Source: Akanthomyces muscarius (lineage: Eukaryota > Ascomycota > Sordariomycetes > Hypocreales > Cordycipitaceae). Taken from it: a stretch of 64,000 bases of DNA. The notes beneath the pieces are model-generated. The model ran no database searches. It was not told the origin of the DNA and was given only the letters and a program-made list of their open reading frames with translations. Positions 55,491 to 64,000 of the stretch are shown in pieces. Within the stretch, counting starts at the first letter, position 1. Every line of letters starts with the position of its first letter. The position numbers and the translations under genes are program-made. The stretch covers positions 558,001 through 622,000 of the forward strand of contig NC_079244.1 in assembly GCF_028009165.1 (NCBI RefSeq), given 5' to 3'.

Positions 55491-55972
55491 ATGAACGGAC
55501 AGCAGACCACGGGCAATGCTGGCGCTGGCGCCGACGTCTCTGCCGAGGAGGCTCGCCTCAAGGAGGCCATGAAACAGCTCAAGCTCCTCCACGTCAAGGT
55601 AAGCCGCTCGTAACGCCGCGCAAGAGCACGACCACTAATCAGACTTGCCTGGCAAGTCGCGCCTTCTGAGAGGCACCGTCCCGAAAATGCTAGACCCTCT
55701 TGTTCAGAAGCAGCCGTCTCGTTAGTAGTCCCTCTCACGCTGTGAATCCACATCTAAACAATTCAGCAGCCGACGTCATGTATGCCGCCTTTTTGAAGGC
55801 CGTCAACGAGGCTCAAGCCAACGTGAAAGAATTCACTGAGCTCATGCGCGATGAGAAGAGCAAGGAAGTGTTCGCCATGGCCGACAAGAGCAAGGAGGAG
55901 AACCCATTCGGTATCAAGCCCTGGCGCCACCAGGACCATCCCAACTGGTTCAACTTGGACAAGGACGACTAG
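55491..55972 (+). CDS. Conserved small fungal protein of unknown function
   Basis: Three exons (55491-55598, 55657-55720, 55767-55972) join to 125 aa. An N-terminal low-complexity part (MNGQQTTGNAGAGADVSAEE) precedes a helical region (ARLKEAMKQLKLLHVK, TVPKMLDPLVQKQPSP, VMYAAFLKAVNEAQANVKEF, ELMRDEKSKEVFAMADKSKE). The tail is distinctive: NPFGIKPWRHQDHPNWFNLD. The regular helices and the Trp-rich end suggest a subunit of a larger complex; I could not name it with confidence. Soluble, with no signal peptide or membrane segment. Phase agreement across both short introns supports the model. Confidence 0.8.
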
Positions 55973-56657
55973 TGGTTCGAAACTGTCCATGATTCGGTGG
56001 AGTAAGCATTTCCATGCAGGTATGCGTGTTGCCATATTTGACTGCCTGTTTGGTCCTTTTGCCTTGTCGCTTTTTGCCTTTTCATGCGGCGTTCGGGGAC
56101 ACAGTATGGGCTGCCTCTTTTGAAATTACCACGGGGCATATCGGCGTTTTACGAAGTATCCAACATGTATTATAAGCGAATGAAATACGCAAGGCCTCTG
56201 CTTTATGTCTGTCAAATGAAAATACATCCTAGAATCGCTGGCCTTGCCCTACAAAATAGCAAGTGATACAGTGGGGCTTTCGGCAACATTTTGAATCTCC
56301 TTAAATCTTGAGTGCTCGAACGGTTTTCCTCAGACCCCTTGTTTCCTGTTTTCCCTTCTCTCAGAGACACTGCCATGTTTGGAAGACTGATACCCAGATA
56401 CTGAGACCAGCGACTTGACTCCACTTAAACATGTACCGTCTTGCCCGGAGCTAGCCACACCTAACAGTGCAAGCATCGCAGCGGATCACGTGCCCTGGTG
56501 GACCTTTTCTAGCCTATTCCGCGCCCTGATTCGCCAGCTTAGCGGGCACATTTTCGAGCACCACCCACACAAATTTTCCACCAAATCTCGAAATTCTTCG
56601 CTTCTGATCTGTTCGTGATCCCTCAATTTGCAATCCAACCCAGCAAATACCGCCAAA
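55973..56657. promoter_or_regulatory. Intergenic and RPL34 promoter
   Basis: 3' UTR of the preceding gene, then the ribosomal-protein promoter. No gene is seen. Confidence 0.5.
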
Positions 56658-57404
56658 ATGGTCAACCACCGCGTCACCCTGCGCCGCCGCACCCCGTGAG
56701 TGCTCTCCTCCTCGTCGCGAAAGAAGCATCGATTCGAAATACAATACCTCGAAATCATTTCTTCCCGCTCGCGACTCCGCGACGCTCCTCGGACCAAAAA
56801 AGGGCATTGAAGGCTAACAATTGATGGCGCTGCAGCTACAACACCTCCTCCAACATCACCCGAGTCTCCAAGACTCCCGGTGGCAAGCTCCGTGTCCTTC
56901 ACCTCAAGAAGCGCGGCACTGTCCCCAAGTGCGGTGACTGCGGCTCCAAGCTCTCTGGCGTAAGTCAACCCAGACAATGACGACTCGACTGGCAGTCAAG
57001 ACGACTCGGACGCTGGAAGATGAGAGCGGTTCGAACCCGGCCCCTCCGTTTGTGGAGGTTTTGGGGTATCCATACGGAATTGCTGTCAAATCTTCAGTCT
57101 ACCGCCGGGGATATCTGGGACAAGCCGAACCACTCCTCGACGACCAAGCGTTACGAATGCCACTCGAGTTGACATGACGGGGCCTTGCTAGAAGCACTCA
57201 CTAACTTTTCTTCCGCAGATCCCCGCTCTCCGTCCCCGCGAGTACGCCACCCTCTCCAAGCCCAAGAAGACCGTCCAGCGCGCCTACGGTGGTTCGCGAT
57301 GCGGTAGCTGCGTCCGCGACCGCATTGTCCGTGCTTTCCTGATCGAGGAGCAGAAGATCGTCAAGAAGGTCCTTAAGGAGCAGGAGCAGGGCAAGAAGAA
57401 ATAA
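56658..57404 (+). CDS. RPL34: 60S ribosomal protein eL34
   Basis: Cytosolic large-subunit ribosomal protein. Exons are 56658-56695, 56836-56959 and 57219-57404 (115 aa), normal length. Sequence runs [19 protein letters not shown], then [20 protein letters not shown], the zinc-type Cys pair [33 protein letters not shown], the second pair [18 protein letters not shown], and a Lys-rich end EQGKKK. The first intron falls after residue 12, usual for fungal RP genes. The second intron (56960-57218, 259 nt) is long compared with its neighbours. Confidence 0.97.
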
Positions 57405-58053
57405 ATGGAATTAATCGCATTCTAAATCTCGAAAAATTTATTCCTTGTTTCTTTTTTGGCGGAACGAAGGGTTGTGAAATGGGTTCATTGCTTTGGTGTT
57501 CATTAGGACAAAAAGGGACTGCATGATACATATGGACCAGTGCTGTTGCAAAAAGACGACGGCTGGTCTGCTGCTGTCTTTAGGACTGCGAAAATCTTAA
57601 CTTGATGATCTGAAATGAAATGAGAATCAAGCACATGTTCAACATTCAGCCTTTGAGTGATACTGAGACAGCTTCGTTAAGTGACAAGTCTGAGAGGCCG
57701 GCTATCGAAACGGGAGCATGGCTAAGCCAACGACTCAACGAATTACACTGTTGATGGCAATGATCAAGGGTTGCCATGCAGTGCTGCGACGAGCGACACC
57801 ACAGACTCCTCTGGATAAGATCAGACTCAATATTTGGGAGCAGAGAGCCAGGTTAAGATTTTTGTTAAATTCTTAACGTAATAAATTTGTAGGCTATGTA
57901 CAGTGAAGCATATCGAAATACGTACGTCAGGGATGATATCCAGCTGCATGCAGCCCCACATACAAGCGCAGACGACGCAGCTCTCGCAGAAAATATTCCG
58001 ACCAGACCCAGACAACCAACTCTCTTGCAGATTACATTTCAATCCCAATCACG
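57405..58053. other. Intergenic between RPL34 and the complex I assembly factor
   Basis: RPL34 3' UTR and the downstream promoter. No gene is seen. Confidence 0.55.
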
Positions 58054-58860
58054 ATGCGCACATTTACGCGACGCCTACGGGAAGCATTGCCTCTACCCAG
58101 GGCATCCGCCGCACCCTGCCCAAGAACAGTCTCCCGCCCGCTAGCCGCATCCCGACCCCGAACGACAACGTCGACACCGCGGAACCAGCAACCACACTTC
58201 GCTGCTCGATCACTACACACAACGTCCAGACTGGACAAGCAGAAAAAGGCGCAGGAGCATGTCCCCGCCAGCTTCAAAGATCTAGACGTGCTCGGTAACA
58301 CGCCGGTGCCGTCGACGTCGGTCGACGTCTGCATGTACGATGGGTTTGGCCTCAACAGCGGCATCACAATCACCGACGGCGACGGCGCGTTGCTTGTCGA
58401 CGGCGAGGCCTTTACGTGGCGGCCGTGGGCGATTACGGGCGCGATGCGCCTGCTCAACGACAAAGGGCAGTTTGATGTGCCTGCGGAGGCGTTTGGCGTC
58501 TTTGACATGCTGTGGCCTCGACCTGGTAAGAGATGGTTCTTTTCATTGCAAGACGATACTGCTGCTGCTGCTCGTGGTGGCAAGCTGCCTTGCTTAGTCC
58601 ATCATGGAAGAAAGAAGAGCATATTGGCTAATTTGTCATGTTGTGTAGATTTACTCATCATTGGTACGGGAAAGAGCAACGTGCCGCTCAGCCCTGAGCT
58701 GAAGAAGCACATCTCGTCTCTTGGAATACGTCTGGAGGTGCTGGACACGAGAAATGCGGCGTCGCAGTTTAATCTTCTTGCGACGGAGCGTGGCGTGCAA
58801 GACGTGGCGGCTGTGTTGATACCGATCGGGTGGAAGGAGGGCGTCGGTGCTGCCGAGTAA
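58054..58860 (+). CDS. NDUFAF3-like mitochondrial complex I assembly factor
   Basis: Member of the DUF498/Mth938 family, whose human member NDUFAF3 helps assemble NADH:ubiquinone oxidoreductase. Exons are 58054-58525 and 58649-58860 (227 aa). The N-terminus of about 60 residues is Arg/Ser/Thr-rich with no acidic cluster (MRTFTRRLREALPLPRAS…RSLHTTSRL), a clear mitochondrial presequence. Core: VDVCMYDGFGLNSGITITDG, LLVDGEAFTWRPW, FDMLWPRPGD-LLIIGTGKSNVPLSP, KKHISSLGIRLEVLDTRNAASQFNLLATE and VAAVLIPIGWKEG. The 123-nt intron has no stop in frame, so a retained-intron isoform with 41 extra residues could be translated. The spliced form matches the family. Confidence 0.9.
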   Translation: MRTFTRRLREALPLPRASAAPCPRTVSRPLAASRPRTTTSTPRNQQPHFAARSLHTTSRLDKQKKAQEHVPASFKDLDVLGNTPVPSTSVDVCMYDGFGLNSGITITDGDGALLVDGEAFTWRPWAITGAMRLLNDKGQFDVPAEAFGVFDMLWPRPGKRWFFSLQDDTAAAARGGKLPCLVHHGRKKSILANLSCCVDLLIIGTGKSNVPLSPELKKHISSLGIRLEVLDTRNAASQFNLLATERGVQDVAAVLIPIGWKEGVGAAE

Positions 58861-59975
58861 AATGATGAATGACATGTAAATTACTGTACACTACTATAAT
58901 GAGATTGTCAATAATACCCGGCTTAATATGTCACCCGTGTATAAGTTGGGACTGAGACTGGCGGAAGGTGCCCGCGTGCTACTCAGCTACGTAGCTCAGG
59001 CAGTTAAGGCGCCCACACATCTGGACCAAATCTGTTTGATGCCATCCGCATTCACAGCACTTGGTAAGTCTTATTAACTTTTTTTTACATAAGACGTTAG
59101 AAGAATGGTCAATCCAATAATTGTTTACTTCAGAACCGCCTCAGATCGCTCAAAGGCTTGCGCGAGCAAATTTTGCATTCTTGTAGGGTAGCGCGCCGTA
59201 CTCATGCCATGGAACGCTACCAAAAATATGCCAGCGTCTGGGCTGTTGTATTACACATTTGAAGAGATCCAAGAAAGATGGGAAAAATGGGATCGAATAA
59301 GAGGGTTGGAAGGATAAGAGAAGCTGGAAAAATAAGAGAAATGAAGGAAAATAGAAAAAAAAATAGTAAAAATAGTAAAAATAGAAAAGGTACAACCAGC
59401 CACTGCTTCTACTTGAGCGGCTTGTTTTTTTGGCACACCCGTGCGGCCATGAAAACAAGAAAAACAATGCCGGAGCTCCACCGCGAGAAAGAGCCCTCGG
59501 CCATCAACATCACCCGTACGATCAACAAAACCACACACACCGGCAGCTGCGCCCCCGACTCTGTTGTCGCAAGTCTGAGCCATTTAATTAAGCCGCCGAC
59601 AAGGGTGTCCGAAACGATAAAACGGCCCTTGCCTCTCCACGCATTCCCTTGCCTGACCTCGGCACAGGTTTTTCTCTCTTCGCCTCACCCACCAGCTTCA
59701 GCCCGGCTCCGCTGCCCAAGGGACATGACAGCACCTTCTGCGCCCAACGCAGCCGTAACACTGGCCAACCTTCTCTTTTCGATGCGCCCAACCGCCTGAG
59801 GTGCCGCGGTTCTCCCAGAAGAGCGCATGGGACGGCGCAAAACTACTTTTCGCTGAAGTCGTTGAGGCTTTGCCATCGAGCGACGGCTCCACTCTCGCTA
59901 TTGAGTCATCACTACAGTTATCACGAGATCGACCACCATCACCAACAGCCTCAAGGGCTGCTACTGGTTGAAAAA
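58861..59975. other. Spacer with A-rich low-complexity DNA
   Basis: It contains an A/G-rich tract (about 59275-59392: AAAATAGTAAAAATAGTAAA…). The frame of the next gene is open upstream from 59649 through this region, but the translation looks like leader, not domain. Confidence 0.5.
59275..59392 (+). repeat. A/G-rich low-complexity tract
   Basis: Repeated AAATAGTAAAAATAG and GGAAGGATAAGAGAAG motifs. No coding sense. Confidence 0.75.
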
Positions 59976-61883
59976 ATGTCGCAGATTTACAGATGGCTGT
60001 TTGGGCCGCCCATTCCGGTGGACGCCCATGAAACGGACCCGACGCTGCTCAAGGAGCACTCTACGCTCAAGACGTACACCACTAGTCGCTGTGAATACAA
60101 GGACATTCGCGTGTTTTTCCGCCAGCATGTCAAGGCGGCCCAGTTACCGAAAAGTCCAGCGCCGCTGCCTTTGCTGGTGTGCATCCCCGGCCTGGGCGGC
60201 TCAGTCGCGCAGTTCCACCCTCTGCTGAACAGCCTCGTGGACATGGCGCCGTGCCTGGCCATTGATCACCCGGGTGGAGGACGGTCGGCCTTTTCGCAGA
60301 AACGCTGGGACGCGTACACGATGGAGGCGCTCGCAGAGCTATTGGAAACGATTATCGAGGACCACCGCGACAAGGATGCCGGGCAACAGGTGGTTCTAAT
60401 TGGCCACAGCATGGGAACAGGACTTTCCGCCATGCTGGCAAGCAAGAAGACGGCTCACACCACGGATCTCGTGAACCACATTGTCGGGTTCATTGCCATT
60501 TGCCCCTCTGCCGGTCCTTTGGGCGAATCTACATCGCTATGGGTACGTAGGCTGCTTTGGGTGCCGGGCTGGGTCTTTGCCCTGTGGCGACTCTGGGATG
60601 GACGAGGTGGCCCAAACAGCCTGTCCATTGCGCGCTTCGCGGGCGCCCAGGCTTCACCTGAGCTGCGACTACTCCAGTACCGTTTCAATCAGCAAAGCCG
60701 AACCCCCGTCTTTCGCCGCATGGTTGGCGCCGCTGCGCCCTCGTACGAGGATGGCAAACCGGTGGGCGGCATGCCTACGACGGACATTTGGAGCGAGCTT
60801 GATATCCCGCTCTACCTCATCGGCGGCGAGGCTGACCATGTGACTCCGACTAAGAACGTGGACAAGATTATCAATGCAATCAAGACGAAGCAGGCTGCCC
60901 AAGACGGCGCAATGACGCCGACAGAGCACGTGAGCAAGGCTGCTGAGCCAGTCGGCGCAAGGCTGCAGCCCGACGACCACGACCTCTCGCGCTCCATTGT
61001 CAACATAACGGAGGAAGACTTCGCAACAGCCAAATCTGACGCTGGCACGGACGACTCGCGCCACGACCCATCAACTCCCCTGGAATCTCCCACCGCCATC
61101 CCGCCGCAGCCTGAGCACCCGGCCATGGTGGTGCAGTCCATCATCATCCCTGCGCCGGCCAACCACACGCTCCTCTACGCGCCGCGCGGATCGCGCATCC
61201 TCGCCGGCCTCATTGCCGACTTCCTCGCCAACAACATCACCGGCCGGCTCTCTCTCGCCTGGCAGCTGCAGTATCTCAGCCAGGAAGGCAAGTGGGACGT
61301 CAAGAACCTCGCCAAGTGGCAGTCGGTCCTGCCCGTGTCCGCAGCCATCGGCCCGCCCGGCGCCAGCCACCCGCCCATTTTCCGCGCCATGAAGACGCTG
61401 CGCGAGGCCGACGACGTCCACAGCCCGGCCGAGTTTACGGCGCGCTGGAGCCGCGTCGTCAAGGACGTGATTGACATCTCCAAGGACCAGCCCGTGTACG
61501 ACGCCCAGGGCCTCGAGCGCGCCGGCATCCACTACCACAAGTTCCCGACCGTCTCCAAGATTCCGCCCGCCGCGGACGACGTGGCGGCCTTTATCGCGCT
61601 CGTCGACGCGATCCGCGCGCGGCAGGCCGACCGCGCCGACGCCGAGGGCTGGGACGACGAGACGCGCAGGAATGTCGTCGTCGGCGTCCACTGCCACTAC
61701 GGGTACAACCGCACCGGGTACCTTGTCGTCTGCTACCTGGTTGAGCGCTGCGGCGTCTCGGTGCAGGATGCGATTGCGCTGTTTAAAAAGGCCAAGCCGA
61801 ATGGTATCCGGCACTCGCATTTCCTGGATAAGCTGTATGTGCGGTACGACTTGGATGCCAAGGACAAGGACACTACTGCCTGA
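59976..61883 (+). CDS. Fusion of alpha/beta-hydrolase and tyrosine/dual-specificity phosphatase
   Basis: A 635-aa single-exon protein. Residues about 1-420 form an alpha/beta-hydrolase: LPLLVCIPGLGGSVAQFHPL (oxyanion region), nucleophile elbow VVLIGHSMGTGLSAML, acid in LYLIGGEADHVTP, and a probable His in PAPANHTLLYAPRGSRILAG. A disordered acidic insert (about 300-385) precedes the His. Residues about 445-625 form a cysteine phosphatase: FRAMKTLREADDVHSPAEF, VVKDVIDISKD, IHYHKFPTVSKIPPA and the P-loop VGVHCHYGYNRTGYLVVCY (HCx5R). Both active sites look intact. Start ATG 59976 (MSQIYRWLFGPPIP) was chosen on protein character; in-frame Met codons exist upstream to 59649. Substrates are unknown; a lipid or phospho-ester role is a guess. 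Confidence 0.9.
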   Translation: MSQIYRWLFGPPIPVDAHETDPTLLKEHSTLKTYTTSRCEYKDIRVFFRQHVKAAQLPKSPAPLPLLVCIPGLGGSVAQFHPLLNSLVDMAPCLAIDHPGGGRSAFSQKRWDAYTMEALAELLETIIEDHRDKDAGQQVVLIGHSMGTGLSAMLASKKTAHTTDLVNHIVGFIAICPSAGPLGESTSLWVRRLLWVPGWVFALWRLWDGRGGPNSLSIARFAGAQASPELRLLQYRFNQQSRTPVFRRMVGAAAPSYEDGKPVGGMPTTDIWSELDIPLYLIGGEADHVTPTKNVDKIINAIKTKQAAQDGAMTPTEHVSKAAEPVGARLQPDDHDLSRSIVNITEEDFATAKSDAGTDDSRHDPSTPLESPTAIPPQPEHPAMVVQSIIIPAPANHTLLYAPRGSRILAGLIADFLANNITGRLSLAWQLQYLSQEGKWDVKNLAKWQSVLPVSAAIGPPGASHPPIFRAMKTLREADDVHSPAEFTARWSRVVKDVIDISKDQPVYDAQGLERAGIHYHKFPTVSKIPPAADDVAAFIALVDAIRARQADRADAEGWDDETRRNVVVGVHCHYGYNRTGYLVVCYLVERCGVSVQDAIALFKKAKPNGIRHSHFLDKLYVRYDLDAKDKDTTA

Positions 61884-62286
61884 TTTTAGTCCTTTATTAT
61901 CACTGTTGTCGTTGTTATGGTTATTATTATTAGAGAGAAGGGAAGGGGGGGGGGGTGTACTTCTGGCGCCTGGTGCTTGGGATTTATAACTACTAGACGC
62001 AGCGCTTTTTGTTCGTGTTCATTTGGTTCTCACAGCCTTTTTGCTTTCTCGTTGTATGCTAGCCACACCAGATATATGGCCTTCTCTGTTGATGCCTATG
62101 CAATTCCGGTGTTGTTATTATGCACTCGTGATATCGCACCAGACCTAGCTCGTTTGCTCTAGCATCCCGGGCTGTTCTAACAGCTATGCTGTATTCAAAA
62201 TTGCAACAAAATAAGTCAACGCCCATAGAAAGCCTCCTTGTAAATGCCGCATGTATAAGAACAGAACCTCCTTCTCCTGTATATTT
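61884..62286. other. Intergenic, convergent 3' ends
   Basis: 3' UTRs of the hydrolase-phosphatase (+) and PHO8 (-). It includes a run of 11 or more G at about 61945-61955 and (TTA)n repeats just before it. Confidence 0.6.
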
Positions 62287-63969
62287 CTAATTCTTCAATG
62301 TACCGTGGTACTCGTCAAACGCACCGCCACGCGCCGTCATGACGCCCGCAATCTCGTCGCTGCGGCGGCTCTTGGCCTGCAGCTCCGCGGTGATGGCGTC
62401 GACGTCGACGTCCAGGTACCGCCGGAGGAAGTCGCCGACCTCTGTGTTTTCGACGTTGCCGCGGATGGCGTGCGTGCCGGGCCCGCCCGACGAGTAGATG
62501 TTGACGTCGACGGCGGTGTGGCCGTGCGTGCTCCAGCCGATGCGCGCGCGGTGCGAGATGATTTCCGTAAAGATGTTCTTGGCGCGCTCAATGTCGCCGG
62601 CGGCGGCCGCGGCGACGAGGCGGTCGAGGTCGGCGTCTGGAACCTCGCTGGCCGGGACGCCGAGGCCCGCGACCACGAGCTCGTCCTTGATGTACTTTCG
62701 CAGCCCCGATGCGGCCTTGCCCGTCTCGGCGACGCGCGCCTTGAGCTTGGCGGCGAGGTGCTCGCAGGAGGCGGTCGCGCGGTCCAGCACGGCCGGGTAC
62801 CAGTCGTACGTGGCCTCCCTTTCGTCGGGCCGCTGCAGGGCGGTGGCCAGGCCGCCCGTCTCGTGGTCCGAGGTGGCGACGAGCACCGTCTCGGTGTCGG
62901 TGGCGTTGATGAAGTCGAGGACGGCGGCAAAGGTGGCGTCGTAGGCGAGCACCTCGTGGACCTGCGCGGCCGGGTCGTTGATGTGGCCGGCGTGGTCGAT
63001 GCGGCTGCCCTCAATCATGATGAAGAAGCCTTGCTCGGTATTCTGGGTCGCGCGCTCGAGGGCGCGCAGCGCCGTCGTCGCCATCTCCTTGAGGCTCGGG
63101 TACGTGTCGTTGCGGGTGCGGCGGTCGAGCTCAAAGGGCACGTTGAGTGGCGCCATGAGGCCGAGGAGCGGGAGCTTGACCTTGTTGCCGCCGTCGAGGG
63201 CGTCAAAGGCCTTGCGCGAGTCGACATAGGTCCAGCCGTGCTGCTCCCGCGCGACCCGGGTGACGTCGACGTCGTCCTGGCGGCAGCCGCCCTCGGTGCT
63301 GTTGGGCAAGAAGTAGCAGCGGCCGCCACCCATGATGAGGTCGACGCTGCGGCCGAGGACGCCCTGGCCGACCTCCTGCAGGGCAATGTCGTCCATCATC
63401 TCGCGGCGAGGCACGTGCGCGGCGAAGCACGCCGGGGTCGCGTCCGTCACGTACGTGGTGGCGACGAGGCCCGTCGTGTAGCCGGCGCGCTTGGCGGCCT
63501 CGAGGACGGAGCCGCAGGGCCGGCCGTCGGGCAGCACCGAGATGGCGCCGTTGTAGCTCTTGCGCGCGCAGGAAAAGGCCGTGGCGCCGGCGGCGCTATC
63601 GGTGACGAGCGAGCTGGACGACCGCGTGCGGCTGGTGCCCCAGAAGTGGCGGTCGAGCGTCAGCACGTGGCCGTGGTCGAGGTGCTCGACGTGCTGCCGG
63701 TAGCCGCGCGTCAGGGCCAGCGACGCCGGGCCCATGCCGTCCGACACCATGAAGACGAGGTTGCGCTTGGCGGCGGCGGGCGGTGAGGGTGACGGCTGGG
63801 TCTGGTGGTTGTGCTGCACCCACACGGCAATGATGATGAAGGCGGCCGTGGAAATCAGCGCCCAGGCGAAGATGACGGCCTCGCGGATCTTGGAGCGCTT
63901 GGCCTTGGCAGCGGCGGCGGCGGAGGCCGTGCCGTCGGCGTCATTGAGGAGAGGAGTGTCTTCGGAAGG
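62287..63969 (-). CDS. PHO8: Repressible vacuolar alkaline phosphatase, 5' exon outside window
   Basis: Type II membrane alkaline phosphatase of the vacuole. The visible exon (63969-62287, 560 residues) follows an acceptor CGCTCATAG preceded by a CACTAAT branch site, so the initiating exon lies beyond 64000. A cytoplasmic tail (PSEDTPLLNDADG) and basic stretch precede one TM helix (AVIFAWALISTAAFIIIAVWV). Catalytic motifs are LVFMVSDGMGP, the phosphoserine site VTDSAAGATAFSC, FFIMIEGSRIDHAGHIND, VLVATSDHETGG and the C-terminal metal ligand region GWSTHGHTAVDVNIYSSG. Another Asp/His metal region is complete. The length fits the yeast protein. In yeast, expression responds to phosphate starvation; no Pho4 site can be judged because the promoter is outside. 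Confidence 0.94.
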   Translation of the reverse strand, partial: PSEDTPLLNDADGTASAAAAAKAKRSKIREAVIFAWALISTAAFIIIAVWVQHNHQTQPSPSPPAAAKRNLVFMVSDGMGPASLALTRGYRQHVEHLDHGHVLTLDRHFWGTSRTRSSSSLVTDSAAGATAFSCARKSYNGAISVLPDGRPCGSVLEAAKRAGYTTGLVATTYVTDATPACFAAHVPRREMMDDIALQEVGQGVLGRSVDLIMGGGRCYFLPNSTEGGCRQDDVDVTRVAREQHGWTYVDSRKAFDALDGGNKVKLPLLGLMAPLNVPFELDRRTRNDTYPSLKEMATTALRALERATQNTEQGFFIMIEGSRIDHAGHINDPAAQVHEVLAYDATFAAVLDFINATDTETVLVATSDHETGGLATALQRPDEREATYDWYPAVLDRATASCEHLAAKLKARVAETGKAASGLRKYIKDELVVAGLGVPASEVPDADLDRLVAAAAAGDIERAKNIFTEIISHRARIGWSTHGHTAVDVNIYSSGGPGTHAIRGNVENTEVGDFLRRYLDVDVDAITAELQAKSRRSDEIAGVMTARGGAFDEYHGTLKN

Positions 63970-64000
63970 CTATGAGCGATGGCAAAGTGATTAGTGAGGC

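Noticed and set aside
57025..57045. tRNA B-box-like sequence GGTTCGAACCCGG in RPL34 intron 2
   Set aside because: The flanking bases do not form a T stem, and no D arm, anticodon arm or acceptor stem fits at the right spacing.
58985..59060. tRNA-like D-arm string GTAGCTCAGGCAGTTAAGGCG
   Set aside because: No complementary D stem, no proper TTC loop and no acceptor stem; at most a decayed remnant.
62251..63786. 511-codon plus-strand ORF
   Set aside because: Exact antisense shadow of the PHO8 exon in GC-rich DNA; low-complexity Val/Ala/Gly/Arg translation with no domain.

Overview
This window is nuclear DNA of a filamentous ascomycete, most likely a Sordariomycete and probably Hypocreales. 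The evidence is many short introns (about 50-120 nt, GTAAGT-type donors, CTAAC-like branch sites), fungus-specific genes (noxR, Zn2Cys6 regulator, TYR1, ATS1, peroxisomal SKL uricase), and a transposon carrying the mutation pattern of repeat-induced point mutation (RIP). I find no bacterial features and no CRISPR array. Exon joins were worked out by hand from reading frame, splice phase and family resemblance.

Layout. 1-5.1 kb: 3' part of a uricase gene, then divergent MRPL23 (mitochondrial ribosomal protein uL13m) and CCS1 (copper chaperone). A dead Tc1/mariner element of about 1.4 kb sits in the promoter region they share. 5.1-10.2 kb: long gene-free stretch before noxR. 10.2-14.8 kb: noxR and mitochondrial glutamyl-tRNA synthetase, tail to tail. 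14.8-25.7 kb: gene-poor accessory segment with three small secreted-protein genes, a frameshifted sedolisin protease pseudogene, a 248-bp inverted-repeat element and an ankyrin-repeat gene. 25.7-41 kb: compact core genes (MFS exporter, XDJ1-type J-protein, ESCRT-II VPS22, Mpv17-family membrane protein, a Cys-rich gene with an in-frame stop, TYR1, ATS1, RAD9). 41-55 kb: a fused sterol-desaturase/short-chain-dehydrogenase protein, an F-box protein, a Zn2Cys6 regulator and a FAR1-like DNA-binding protein, with 1.7-2.9 kb spacers. 55-64 kb: a conserved small protein, ribosomal protein eL34, an NDUFAF3-like complex I assembly factor, an alpha/beta-hydrolase fused to a tyrosine/dual-specificity phosphatase, and PHO8 alkaline phosphatase, whose 5' end runs off the window.

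There is no evident secondary-metabolite cluster. Most neighbours are housekeeping genes sharing divergent promoters or facing tail to tail. The items most worth follow-up are the two domain fusions, the RIP-damaged transposon between MRPL23 and CCS1, the broken protease beside small secreted-protein genes, the lone TAG in an otherwise intact gene, and the frequency of GC-AG introns.
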